A DNA stretch of 64,000 bases from JAJZSS01 sp964463505 (GTDB taxonomy: Bacteria > Chloroflexota > Anaerolineae > Anaerolineales > UBA4823), in the NCBI GenBank assembly GCA_964463505.1, contig CAYXDC010000005.1:29105-93104 (forward strand), in the 5' to 3' direction. Every line of letters begins with the position of its first letter. Within the stretch, counting starts at the first letter, position 1. The notes beneath the pieces are model-generated. The model ran no database searches, had not been told where the DNA came from, and worked only from the letters and a program-made list of their open reading frames with translations. Positions 24,639 to 32,949 of the stretch are shown here, one piece after another. A program made the position numbers and the translations under genes.

Positions 24639-25802
24639 TTACAGCCTGGCGATTGCAGCAGCCATCTGTTGTAAGGCGAGCTGGATATTGGCCATGGAAT
24701 TGGCAAAGCACAGGCGCAGGTAGCCCTCGCCGTTTTTTCCGAATGCGGTGCCTGGTAGAACTGCGACCCCGGCCTCAGCCAGCAGGTAGTCTGCCAGCCA
24801 GGCCGCGCTTTTATTTAATTGTCTAATATTGGGGAAGACATAGAAAGCGCCTTGAGGCATGCGGCAGCTCAGGCCGGGGATTTGGTTCAGGCCGCTGACC
24901 AGCACATCCCGGCGGCGACGATACTCGGCTAGCACCCTCCCAACTTGTTCCTGCGGGCCTTGCAGGGCTTCAATCCCTGCCACCTGGGTAAAGCTGGCAG
25001 TGCAGCCTACGGAATGGGTTAGCAGCAGCTCTACCCTCTCGGCCAGTGCTTCGGGCATGATGCCAAAGCCCAGGCGCCAGCCAGTCATGGCATACGCCTT
25101 GGAAAAGCCATCACAGATGATGGTGCGCTCTGCCATACCCGGCAGGGCGGCGATACTGGGCGCGGGCGCCTCATAAACCAATTGATCATAAATTTCATCT
25201 GAAAGCACCCAGAAGTCATGTTCCTGGGCGGCCCGGGCAATATGCTGTAAGGCCCCCACAGGCATTACACCGCCAGTGGGGTTGCTGGGCGAATTGAGAA
25301 TTACCAGGCGCGTGCGCGGGCTGATGGACTGGTCGAAGACAGTCAGATCAAAAGAGAAGTCGTTTTCTTCGCGCAGTGGGACCGGAACGGGAGTGCCGCC
25401 AGCCACTTCGATCATGGCGGGGTAAGTGGGAAAACCAGGATCAGGGTAGATGACCTCATCCCCAGGCCGTACAAGCGCCAGCGTGGGGAAAAACAAAGCC
25501 GGTTTGGCGCCCGGGCCGACCACTACCTGGCTGGGTTTCACCTGCAAGCCTTTACGCTGGTTCACCTGGGCGGCGATCGCTTCGCGCAAGGGCTTCATCC
25601 CGGCGGAGGGCGTGTAGCGGGTGAAGCCGTCTTTGATGGATTGGATGCCAGCATCGACGATGTTTTCAAAAGTGGGAAAATCGGGCTGTCCAATTTCCAG
25701 GTGGATGATTTTTTTGCCAGCCGCCTCCAGAGCCTGGGCGCGGGCGAGCATATGGTAGGCTCCCTCTGGGGATAGATTGCGGACGCGTTCGGCAAAATCC
25801 AT
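24639..25802 (-). CDS. Class I/II PLP-dependent aminotransferase
   Basis: A 387-residue fold-type I aminotransferase. Visible landmarks are HLEIGQPDFPT, TRYTPSAGMKPLREAIA, NSPSNPTGGV, SDEIYDQLVYE and the PLP lysine in DGFSKAYAMTGWRLGF. It resembles aspartate/aromatic aminotransferases. It sits between a Cys/Met PLP enzyme and an MttB homologue, so its amino donor may arise from the methylated amine or amino acid handled by the locus; this is inference. RBS AAAGGA precedes ATG at 25802. Confidence 0.93.
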   Translation of the reverse strand: MDFAERVRNLSPEGAYHMLARAQALEAAGKKIIHLEIGQPDFPTFENIVDAGIQSIKDGFTRYTPSAGMKPLREAIAAQVNQRKGLQVKPSQVVVGPGAKPALFFPTLALVRPGDEVIYPDPGFPTYPAMIEVAGGTPVPVPLREENDFSFDLTVFDQSISPRTRLVILNSPSNPTGGVMPVGALQHIARAAQEHDFWVLSDEIYDQLVYEAPAPSIAALPGMAERTIICDGFSKAYAMTGWRLGFGIMPEALAERVELLLTHSVGCTASFTQVAGIEALQGPQEQVGRVLAEYRRRRDVLVSGLNQIPGLSCRMPQGAFYVFPNIRQLNKSAAWLADYLLAEAGVAVLPGTAFGKNGEGYLRLCFANSMANIQLALQQMAAAIARL

Positions 25803-25839
25803 AGCTCAATCCTTTAGTTTATTTGAGACAAATTCCAGA

Positions 25840-27084
25840 TTAGATTTTAGAGAGGGCCTGATCCAGGTCGGCGATGATGTCGTCGGGGTCCTCGAGGCCT
25901 ACGGACAGGCGGATCAGCCCGTCATCGATCCCGGCTGCATCGCGCTCGGCCTGAGTCATGTGCTCGTGGGTAATGGTGCGTGGATGCATGCAAATGGTGC
26001 GGCTGGTGCCGAAAGTCACGGCATGGACGACTAACTGTACGCTATCCATCACTCGGGCTGCGGCTGGCATACCGCCCGGGACGACGAAGGACAGCAGGCC
26101 GCCACCGGTCTTCATCTGGCGGCTGGCCAGGGCGTGCTGTGGGTGGTTGGGCAGGCTGGTGTAGTTGACCCGTGTAATTTTCGGGTGGCTGGCGAGGAAT
26201 TCAGCCACTTTTTGGGCATTGGAAGAGTGTTTTTCCATGCGCAAGGAGAGCGTCTCCAGGTATTGCAGCATCAACCAGGCTTCGAAGGGCTGCAGGATAG
26301 CGCCAACGAACTCGGTGGTGTTCCAGCGGATATCCTCAACCAGGGCTTCTGGGCCAATGATTGCCCCACCCAGAACACTGGCATTTCCACATAGGAACTT
26401 GGTTAGGGAGAGCAGGATGATATCGGCGCCCAGGTCGACCGGTTTTTGCAGGGCGGCAGTGGCGGTGGTATTGTCAACCAATAATGGCACAGCATGCGCG
26501 TGCGCTACATCGGCCACGGCGGCAATATCCGTGACCATCAGTACAGGATTGCTGGGTGTTTCTACCCAGACCAGGCGCGTCTTTTTATCGATGGCTTGAT
26601 CCCAGGCTTTAGGATCGGTGAAATCTTTGACAAAGCGAAATTCGACCCCGCAGCGCTCTGGGAAGATGGTGGCAGCCTGTTTATAACCCTCACCAAAAGT
26701 GTTCAGGGTGGTGACGACGTTATCGCCTGGGCGGGCGATGGTGAAGATCAGGTTGAACAAAGCTTGCGAGCCAGAGCCTGCGGAGACTGCGCTTTCCCCG
26801 CCTTCCAGGGACGCCAGACGCTCTTCCAGCACACTGACGGTGGGGGTTTTGCTGCGCCCGTAGATATAATCCGGGAATTTATCAAAGCTCGGATAAGGAT
26901 AGGTCATGGATTGCACGATAGGTGGGACGAAGGCCCGGAATTGATCCACATTCTTCAGCGGGTGGAAGCCGGCGTGCAAAGCGCGTGTGGCAAAGCCCAG
27001 GTTAGCATCCGGGCGTGGTTTGGGCGAGCTGGATGGGTCGTACTGCCAGGGGTTGCGCAGGAAAAAGGGATTTTCATCGTGCAT
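25840..27084 (-). CDS. Cys/Met-metabolism PLP enzyme (gamma-lyase/sulfhydrylase family)
   Basis: A 414-residue member of the trans-sulfuration family, which includes methionine gamma-lyase, cystathionine gamma-synthase and O-acylhomoserine sulfhydrylase. Seen: YIYGRSKTPTVSVLEERLA, SAGSGSQALFNLIF, the PLP lysine in LLSLTKFLCGN, and HAVTFGTSRTICMHPRT near the C terminus. The exact reaction cannot be assigned. Its place between an MttB homologue and an aminotransferase suggests use of a sulfur-containing or methylated amino acid. ATG at 27084 is preceded by a GGTGGTGA ribosome-binding site; a longer frame to 27114 lacks one. Confidence 0.9.
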   Translation of the reverse strand: MHDENPFFLRNPWQYDPSSSPKPRPDANLGFATRALHAGFHPLKNVDQFRAFVPPIVQSMTYPYPSFDKFPDYIYGRSKTPTVSVLEERLASLEGGESAVSAGSGSQALFNLIFTIARPGDNVVTTLNTFGEGYKQAATIFPERCGVEFRFVKDFTDPKAWDQAIDKKTRLVWVETPSNPVLMVTDIAAVADVAHAHAVPLLVDNTTATAALQKPVDLGADIILLSLTKFLCGNASVLGGAIIGPEALVEDIRWNTTEFVGAILQPFEAWLMLQYLETLSLRMEKHSSNAQKVAEFLASHPKITRVNYTSLPNHPQHALASRQMKTGGGLLSFVVPGGMPAAARVMDSVQLVVHAVTFGTSRTICMHPRTITHEHMTQAERDAAGIDDGLIRLSVGLEDPDDIIADLDQALSKI

Positions 27085-27212
27085 CAGGTCACCACCTTTG
27101 GCTGTCTTGATCAAAAACCGAATAAGCTTTAGACACAGACCGGCTGTGTGGAGGCATGCAGCGGCTGCGTGGAATCCATCAGGCTGCGCCCGGGCTTATG
27201 CGGTAAACGCAA

Positions 27213-28664
27213 TTAGTGCTGGGCGTCAATCCAGGCTTGCTCGCGCTCGACAATCTTGTGGATCGCAGCCTTAATCTCGGGGTCGAGAGGCGCCACTGTA
27301 TGGCTGGCGATGATCTCATCCACCTGATGGGCAGCGCGTTCTTCCATGCTGGTAGCGCCCTTCTTGGTCCAGACTGCGAAGGGGTTCTTATCCGCCAGCC
27401 TGGAGTAATAGGGTTCTTTGTAGTGGCGCAGGGTGTGTTCGTGGTCTAAATAGGTCCCGGTAGGGCCCAGCTCGTCGATGACATCGAGAGCCAGGGTCTC
27501 ATCATTGACCAGCACACCTGTTGTAGCGGCGCGGATAAAGCCCAAATAATCATTGCACAGGGCAATCAATTGCAGCGAGCCCTGCAGGCCAGAATCCATA
27601 AACCCGACATCATGGACAATATTGGCGCCATGCAGCAGGGATGTCATCAGGCTGATGGTCGCTTCAAAACCACACTGTTGGTCCAGCACCTTGGAGTCGG
27701 TGGAGCCCCCCAGGCCGAAAACGGGCAGGTTGTAGTATTTGCCCATCGAAGTCGGCACCCCTTGCTCGTCAGCCAGGACATAATTACCTACCATCGTGCG
27801 CAGGTTGTAAGGCCCACCATTCCAGCCGGGCAAGGCAATGGGCGCACCAGGGTGTACCAGCTGCGAGAGCACCACGCCCAGCAAGGCTCCGGCGTTCATG
27901 GAGGCCATACAGCCTGCCGTGGTTACGGGCGAGTTGACCCCGCCGGCGTTGAGTGGGATATAGAGCTGGGGCAGGCCTTTGCGGGCCAGATACATGCACT
28001 TCTGCAAAGCTTCCTGGTTGGCGATCAAGCCGGAGGTGACATTAATATAGCAGGTGGCAAACGGGTGCTGCTGGAAAGCTTCTGGGCTGCCAGCGACCGC
28101 TTCGCACATCTCCACAGCAGCCACACAGCCTTCAAAATCGGGGGTAACAAAGACAATTGGCTTGGTGGTGTGATTGAGCATCACTTCCATCTGGTAGCGG
28201 TCGTAGATGGATTGATCCACATCCTCGGGCAGGAAGGCTGACATCACAAAGCTGATCTCGGGCAGGGCGTCTAACAGGCGAGCGGCCTCAATAACGTCGC
28301 TGAGGACAGGCCGCCTGCGCTGACCGGTGCGATGATCCAGAATGTTCAGGCAATCGGAGCCGCCGCCATAATAGGTATTGTAGCCGCCAGCGCGCATGGC
28401 AACTTTGCCCAGGCGGTCGTACAGGGTCAGGTGGCTGGGTGCAGTTACCAGCGCCTGAGCGACCATATAAGCGGGGATGCGCACGCGCAGCCCATCGGCT
28501 TTGGCGCCGGCCTGTACCAGAATCTGGCGGGCTTGATTATCGTGCACATCGATGCCGGTGCGTTCGAGTATTTCCAGGCTTGCCAGGTGGATGCGCTCAC
28601 ATTCCTGCTGTCCCATGCGAGCATAATGAGCATTGGTCATGCGAGTAGCGTGTGTCTCGATCAT
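27213..28664 (-). CDS. MttB-family (non-pyrrolysine) methyltransferase 2
   Basis: A 483-residue second COG5598 protein, clearly diverged from the first. It shares the N-terminal CERIHLASLEILERTGIDVH, YYGGGSDCLNILDHRTGQRR, NHTTKPIVFV and GLGGSTDSKVLDQQCGFE blocks. No internal amber codon is present. It starts the minus arm next to the GntR operator region, so it is the best candidate for the primary regulated demethylase. ATG at 28664 is 10 nt after GGGAG; ATG at 28673 is too close to that site. Two different MttB homologues in one operon suggest two substrates or stepwise demethylation. Confidence 0.9.
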   Translation of the reverse strand: MIETHATRMTNAHYARMGQQECERIHLASLEILERTGIDVHDNQARQILVQAGAKADGLRVRIPAYMVAQALVTAPSHLTLYDRLGKVAMRAGGYNTYYGGGSDCLNILDHRTGQRRRPVLSDVIEAARLLDALPEISFVMSAFLPEDVDQSIYDRYQMEVMLNHTTKPIVFVTPDFEGCVAAVEMCEAVAGSPEAFQQHPFATCYINVTSGLIANQEALQKCMYLARKGLPQLYIPLNAGGVNSPVTTAGCMASMNAGALLGVVLSQLVHPGAPIALPGWNGGPYNLRTMVGNYVLADEQGVPTSMGKYYNLPVFGLGGSTDSKVLDQQCGFEATISLMTSLLHGANIVHDVGFMDSGLQGSLQLIALCNDYLGFIRAATTGVLVNDETLALDVIDELGPTGTYLDHEHTLRHYKEPYYSRLADKNPFAVWTKKGATSMEERAAHQVDEIIASHTVAPLDPEIKAAIHKIVEREQAWIDAQH

Positions 28665-28731
28665 ACGAAACATTCTCCCTGACGTGCGTAACTACTAAAC
28701 TGGTAAGGATGGGTTGCAGAGTAGCACGATT

Positions 28732-28795
28732 GATAGATATACCTATCATGTACTGATGGCGTACCTATCATAACATCTAATATATCTAAAGTCAA
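28732..28795 (-). promoter_or_regulatory. Promoter of the methyltransferase operon with GntR operator candidates
   Basis: On the minus strand, TTGACT (28795-28790) and TATGAT (28772-28767) are spaced by 17 nt. Direct repeats of ATGATAGGTA (28771-28762 and 28749-28740), 22 bp apart, overlap the -10 and the start region. The nearer repeat is part of an inverted repeat GATAGATATACCTATC (28732-28747). This layout fits repression by the divergently encoded GntR regulator. Confidence 0.65.
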
Positions 28796-28822
28796 TAAAA
28801 CTGTGTATAGATATCTTTTATA

Positions 28823-28851
28823 TTGTAAATTGATATATCATATGGTAAAAT
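28823..28851 (+). promoter_or_regulatory. Promoter of the GntR regulator arm
   Basis: TTGTAA (28823-28828) and TAAAAT (28846-28851) are spaced by 17 nt, about 27 nt before the regulator start. A GATATATC palindrome lies in the spacer. Confidence 0.55.
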
Positions 28852-28877
28852 CATAGAAAGCAAAGGAGCTGGTAGAT

Positions 28878-29567
28878 ATGTTAGCAGAGATGCCGGGTAG
28901 CACTTCCAAGGATGTGATTTATAAGGACCTGCGACGGGCAATCATTATGGGACATCGCAAGCCGGGGGAGCGCTTTAATGTCGAGGAGATTGCCGAAGCC
29001 TGCCACACCAGTGTCACTCCAGTGCGCGATGCGCTGCAAATGCTCAGCCAGGAAGGTCTGGTGACCATCAAACCGCGCTCAGGCTATTTTGTCACCCGCA
29101 TCACCTTAAAAGAACTGCGCGACATGCTTGAACTGCGCCGCATCCTGGAGATTGCCTCCATTGAACGCTCCGTCCTGCGCATCACCGACGACCAGCTAGA
29201 AATTCTTGCGAATGTGCATACTGGTTATACAGGCGATGACGATGCCTCATACGACCGATATACTGACGAGAACCGCCGTTTTCACTGCATGGTTGCAGAT
29301 GCTTCCGGGAATCATGCGCTGGCTGAAATGTTGGGACACCTGCACGACCGTCTGGCGCGCTTCATGGTCATGTGCCATGCAGGCAAGTCCATGGAAATGA
29401 CGCATGCGAAAATCATAAAAGCTCTGCGCGATCGCGATGTCGAAGCTGCACGCCTGGCACTCCTGGATGAAATCGATAGCAGTCGGGACGAAATCCTGGA
29501 TCGGGTATTGCAGGAAGAATCTGCCTACTGGCATCTGGATGCCGCGCGCATGAATTACAAGTTTTAA
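28878..29567 (+). CDS. GntR/FadR-type (FCD) transcriptional regulator
   Basis: A 229-residue regulator. The N-terminal winged HTH has VIYKDLRRAIIMGHRKPGER, then SVTPVRDALQMLSQEGLVTI. The FCD ligand domain has LRDMLELRRILE, RRFHCMVADASGNHALAEML and a His in KSMEMTHAKIIKALRDRD, typical metal/ligand positions. AAAGGAG precedes ATG at 28878. It lies divergently from the MttB operon, with direct-repeat operator candidates between them, and upstream of the corrinoid and methyltransferase genes. It probably senses the amine or amino-acid substrate and controls both arms. Confidence 0.93.
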   Translation: MLAEMPGSTSKDVIYKDLRRAIIMGHRKPGERFNVEEIAEACHTSVTPVRDALQMLSQEGLVTIKPRSGYFVTRITLKELRDMLELRRILEIASIERSVLRITDDQLEILANVHTGYTGDDDASYDRYTDENRRFHCMVADASGNHALAEMLGHLHDRLARFMVMCHAGKSMEMTHAKIIKALRDRDVEAARLALLDEIDSSRDEILDRVLQEESAYWHLDAARMNYKF

Positions 29568-29665
29568 CTTCCAGTAGTAATAACACGGGTCGTAGACAAA
29601 CACTATCGCCCGTGTTATAAATGGCAATCAGCTACCCCATAAAACAAGAAATAAGGAAGAGGAAA

Positions 29666-30292
29666 ATGTCACTCAAAGAAATCTACCAAAACGTCATCGA
29701 TGGTCAGGCTCCGGCTGTAGAAGCAGGCGTAAAGGCTGCTCTGGCAGAGGGTATCCCGGCCAGCAAGATCTTGTCCGACGCGCTGATTGCAGCCATGGAT
29801 GAAGTCGGCAAACGCTTCGAAGAAGGTGATTTTTTTGTTCCGGAAATGTTGATCGCGGCGCGCGCCATGCAGGCTGGATTGAAACACCTAAAACCCCACC
29901 TGGCTGAGGCGGACACCAAGGCGGCAGGTAAGATTGCGATTGGTACGGTCAAGGGCGACCTGCACGATATCGGCAAGAATCTTGTGGCAATGATGCTGGA
30001 AGGCGCGGGCTTCGAGGTGAAAGATCTCGGGGTTGATGTTTCACCGGAAGCCTTTGTTCAGGCAGCTAAAGAAGGCGCTCAAGTTTTAGGGATGTCCGCC
30101 TTGCTGACCACCACGATGAGTAATATGCAGAAAACCGTGGAGGCACTAAAAGCAGCCGGTATTCGTGAGCAGGTTAAAGTTGTGATTGGCGGCGCTCCAG
30201 TTACTGAGGATTACGCGGCCAAGATCGGTGCAGATGCCTACGCGCCGGATGCTTCCAGCGCTACACGGGCTGTGCGCCAGCTGCTAGGCTAG
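29666..30292 (+). CDS. Corrinoid (B12-binding) protein of a methyltransferase system
   Basis: A 208-residue MtgC/MttC-like protein. An N-terminal helical cap domain (about residues 1-85) is followed by a cobalamin-binding Rossmann domain. The B12 motif is GDLHDIGKNL, where His replaces the lower axial ligand, with MSALLTTTM and VIGGAPVTEDYAAKIGADAY completing it. It carries methyl groups from the MttB homologues to the methyltransferase encoded next. ATG at 29666 follows GGAAGAGG. The stop is TAG, showing amber is an ordinary stop here. Confidence 0.95.
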   Translation: MSLKEIYQNVIDGQAPAVEAGVKAALAEGIPASKILSDALIAAMDEVGKRFEEGDFFVPEMLIAARAMQAGLKHLKPHLAEADTKAAGKIAIGTVKGDLHDIGKNLVAMMLEGAGFEVKDLGVDVSPEAFVQAAKEGAQVLGMSALLTTTMSNMQKTVEALKAAGIREQVKVVIGGAPVTEDYAAKIGADAYAPDASSATRAVRQLLG

Positions 30293-30315
30293 GTCTGCAT
30301 CCATCTGGACAACCC

Positions 30316-31191
30316 ATGAACACCACATTGACCAACCGTTCGAAAACGGTCTTGATCGGTCCGGATCAGCCGTTCGTCATGATTGGCGAGCGGATCAACC
30401 CTACCCGGCGCAAAAAACTGGCGGAGACCATGGCACAGGGCGATTACTCGGTCGTCCTGGAAGATGCCCGCCGTCAAATTGAAGCTGGCTCGCAGGTGTT
30501 GGATGTGAATGCCGGTATTCCGGGGGCTGATGAGCCAGCATTATTGCGCGGCGTCACCGAGGCGCTGCTGGCATATACGGACACGCCGCTGTGTTTTGAT
30601 TCGGCCAATCCGGAGGCCCTGGCAGCTGCATTAAGCATCTACCCTGGTAAAGCATTGATCAATTCCACAACTGCCGAAGCCAGTATGATGGACCAGGTTT
30701 TCCCACTAGCCAAGCAGTATGGCGCGGCTGTGATTGGGGTGATCACCGATGAATCGGGCATCCCGGCGACTCCTGCAGATCGTCTGGCTGTTGCAGCCAA
30801 GATGATCCAGCGTGCTGGAGATTATGGCATCCCCGCCGAAGATATCCTGGTGGATTGCCTGGCTCTGACTGTGGGTGCTGACCATAAAGCCGGTCAGGTG
30901 ACGCTGGATGCGATGGCGCTGGTGCACAAAGAGCTCGGGGTGAACCTGAGCCTGGGCGCCAGTAATGTCTCTTATGGCTTGCCAGATCGCAAGATCATCA
31001 ATGTCGCTTACCTGGCACTGGCTGTGGCGCGCGGCATGACTGCCGCCATCACTGATCCAACCGTCCCGGAAATTCGCACCACCCTGCTGGCCTGTGACTT
31101 GCTCATGGGCCGGGACGAGTACGCCATGCAGTGGATCAAGGCTTACCGCAAGAGGGTTAAGGAAACCGAGGCGCAGGCACAGACCAAGTAA
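30316..31191 (+). CDS. Methylcorrinoid:tetrahydrofolate methyltransferase (MtgA/MetH pterin-binding family)
   Basis: A 291-residue TIM-barrel protein of the pterin-binding (DHPS/MetH/AcsE/MtgA) family. It begins VMIGERINPTRRKKLAETM and has LDVNAGIPGADE, CFDSANPEALAAAL, INSTTAE, GASNVSYGLPDR and AAITDPTVPEI. MtgA-type enzymes transfer the corrinoid methyl to tetrahydrofolate, giving methyl-THF for the Wood-Ljungdahl or one-carbon pathways. With the corrinoid gene 23 nt upstream it completes an MttB-corrinoid-MtgA chain. No corrinoid-reactivating RamA protein is visible, which must be encoded elsewhere. Confidence 0.93.
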   Translation: MNTTLTNRSKTVLIGPDQPFVMIGERINPTRRKKLAETMAQGDYSVVLEDARRQIEAGSQVLDVNAGIPGADEPALLRGVTEALLAYTDTPLCFDSANPEALAAALSIYPGKALINSTTAEASMMDQVFPLAKQYGAAVIGVITDESGIPATPADRLAVAAKMIQRAGDYGIPAEDILVDCLALTVGADHKAGQVTLDAMALVHKELGVNLSLGASNVSYGLPDRKIINVAYLALAVARGMTAAITDPTVPEIRTTLLACDLLMGRDEYAMQWIKAYRKRVKETEAQAQTK

Positions 31192-31256
31192 GACGGCCTT
31201 GTGGCTAACCAACATAGCGCAAATATATGCATCACCACAGGGCCATCCATGATCAT

Positions 31257-31307
31257 CATGGGCGGCCCATTCTATTACATGGGCGGCCATGTCACATGGG
31301 CAGCCCA
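31257..31307. repeat. Three CATGGGCGGCC-type short repeats
   Basis: CATGGGCGGCC occurs at 31257-31267 and 31278-31288, and CATGGGCAGCC at 31295-31305. Copies 1 and 3 are each part of a palindrome (31258-31270 and 31297-31307). They fill the 173-nt gap between the methyltransferase and the HAD-like gene and may form RNA hairpins affecting downstream expression. Confidence 0.6.
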
Positions 31308-31364
31308 GTCTGTTATCAGATTTTATGCCTGGATATGAGCTTGAATGAAGACAGGTGAAATGGG

Positions 31365-32525
31365 ATGTTAACGTTAGCCGGTAAAGGCTGTGTGGCGGAT
31401 TTTCTGGCAGATCGCATGGTTTATCGCAATTTGAATCCAAGTGACTCACGCTTGCCGGGCTTAGAGTCGCTCGGTCGCCAGCTTGGGCTGCCTGCCAGGC
31501 TTGTGCCCCGCAAAAGCGAGCTGGATTATGCCCGGCTGGTCGTTGAGCTGCTGAAGCAGTCCCAGCACATGCATGCGCCGGGGGCAGACTTACGGCAAAT
31601 TATTTTCATTGGCGATACGCGGCGTAATGATGGACTGACCTTTGACAATCTATGTCGGGTCAGCGGTTTGCCGGGGCTGGCTTTTATTGGCGATGAAACT
31701 TCCACTCCAGCGCTGGTAGAGATGGCTACAACTGAGAGCGGACAAACGTTGTACCTCTCCAATCGCTGGTCGGCGCTGCTCGATACGGGTGAAAAGGGGT
31801 TTGCCGGTTTTTGCAGGCGCCAGGGGTTTGAAGTGGACGAACATACCGCCGTCCTGATTGATCTGGATAAAACTGCCCTGGCGGCGCGCGGGCGCAATGC
31901 TCAGGTGATTGATCAGGCGCGCGTCCAGGCAGTGGAGGATACAGTCGCCGAAAGTTTAAGAGAAAGTTTCGACCCGCAGGCGTTCCGGAGGGCGTATGAC
32001 CGCCTGAACCAGCCCGAATTTCACAGCTTTACAGCCGATAATCAGGATTATCTGGCCTATATCTGCCTGATCCTGGGCAGCGGGTTGGTAGAACTGCGAG
32101 AACTGGTGCAAGGGGTTCGATCCGGGAGTATTGGCGGATTTGCTGGTTTTATTGAGCGGATTGAAAGCCGCGCAGGGGAGCTGGCGCCGGCGTTGGGTGA
32201 CTTGCACGCTGAAATCTACAGCAGGTTCCGAGCTGGCGACCCAACCCCGTTCAAAGCCTTCCGCCGCAACGAATATCTGGCGACCGTGCGGCGGATGGGA
32301 GCCCTGGAAGAGAATGCACCGCTGGGGCGTTTCCTGATGGAAGAAATTTTGCTCACCTATGAGGTGGCAACCCTGGCCCAGGGTTGGGGCGCTCAAGGAG
32401 CGCTGCTGTTTGGCCTGTCTGATAAGCCGGACGAAGCCTCAATTCCAACGGATGAGCAGGCGGCCCAGGGCTACCAGCCGATCCACCGCACCTCAACGCA
32501 TGTCCTTGGAGATATGGCCAATTAA
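31365..32525 (+). CDS. HAD-like protein of unknown function in the methyltransferase locus
   Basis: A 386-residue protein. I do not recognise a named family, but LIDLDKTALAARG near residue 165 has the DxDxT nucleophile motif of HAD phosphohydrolases, preceded by FIGDTRRNDG and AFIGDETSTP. The C-terminal 200 residues are mostly helical. The N-terminal AGKGCVADFLADRMVYRNL is unusual. It follows the corrinoid and methyltransferase genes on the same strand and ends in a terminator. A phosphatase role in substrate or cofactor processing is only a guess. RBS AGGTG precedes ATG at 31365. Confidence 0.7.
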   Translation: MLTLAGKGCVADFLADRMVYRNLNPSDSRLPGLESLGRQLGLPARLVPRKSELDYARLVVELLKQSQHMHAPGADLRQIIFIGDTRRNDGLTFDNLCRVSGLPGLAFIGDETSTPALVEMATTESGQTLYLSNRWSALLDTGEKGFAGFCRRQGFEVDEHTAVLIDLDKTALAARGRNAQVIDQARVQAVEDTVAESLRESFDPQAFRRAYDRLNQPEFHSFTADNQDYLAYICLILGSGLVELRELVQGVRSGSIGGFAGFIERIESRAGELAPALGDLHAEIYSRFRAGDPTPFKAFRRNEYLATVRRMGALEENAPLGRFLMEEILLTYEVATLAQGWGAQGALLFGLSDKPDEASIPTDEQAAQGYQPIHRTSTHVLGDMAN

Positions 32526-32566
32526 AAAGGATGGTCCAGTCCAGCATAGACCATCCCTTTCTCGTT
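32525..32566. terminator. Terminator after the HAD-like gene
   Basis: GGATGGTC (32529-32536) pairs with GACCATCC (32549-32556). An A-run precedes and a CUUUC-rich tail follows, so it can work on both strands for the converging PspC-like gene. Confidence 0.7.
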
Positions 32567-32582
32567 CTTCGAGAGCTGGGGA

Positions 32583-32831
32583 TTAATCTTCGCGGTTGTC
32601 CATGACGACTGGGCTGGCATCGACAATGGATTGCTCTTCCGCTTCGAGGGGTACCACAACCCAAAAGATCAAATAAGCGATCAATCCAGGTCCGCCAAGC
32701 AAGGCGGTGAAGACAAACAACAGACGTACCAGGGTGGGGTCGATCGAAAAATATTCACCGAGGCCACTGCACACGCCGGCGATTATGCGATCATTGCGCG
32801 AACGAACTAACTTACGTGCTGGTTGAGTCAT
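32583..32831 (-). CDS. PspC-domain membrane protein
   Basis: An 82-residue PspC-type protein: KLVRSRNDRIIAGVCSGLGEYF then DPTLVRLLFVFTALLGG and one membrane helix (about 40-62). PspC proteins take part in membrane-stress responses, often with PspA, which is not in the window. ATG at 32831 follows AAAGGAG. Its leader shares an unusual sequence with the ABC exporter leader at 52.9 kb. Confidence 0.9.
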   Translation of the reverse strand: MTQPARKLVRSRNDRIIAGVCSGLGEYFSIDPTLVRLLFVFTALLGGPGLIAYLIFWVVVPLEAEEQSIVDASPVVMDNRED

Positions 32832-32875
32832 TTTCTTGCTCCTTTCCATCTCATAAATACGACGGAATTACACAG

Positions 32876-32925
32876 TTCAGGGGAAATTGGCACCCCAAAA
32901 TACGTAAGACCTAAAACAAATACGC
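32876..32925 (-). promoter_or_regulatory. Leader element shared with the ABC exporter gene (copy 1)
   Basis: On the minus strand this reads TTTGTTTTAGGTCTTACG, then a short spacer, then AATTTCCCCTGAA. The same order with a 3-nt longer spacer occurs at 52941-52994. It lies 45 nt upstream of the PspC-like start, so a common promoter or operator is likely. Confidence 0.45.
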
Positions 32926-32949
32926 TGTAAAAATGGAAAAGTTGCAAGC

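Noticed and set aside
23841..24674. 277-residue open frame on the plus strand
   Set aside because: Antisense to the MttB homologue and without domain motifs or RBS.
23148..28664. Pyrrolysine use in the MttB homologues
   Set aside because: Both frames are full length without an internal amber codon, placing them in the non-Pyl branch.
31257..31307. CRISPR array
   Set aside because: Only three 11-bp copies, spacing irregular, no leader or cas genes.
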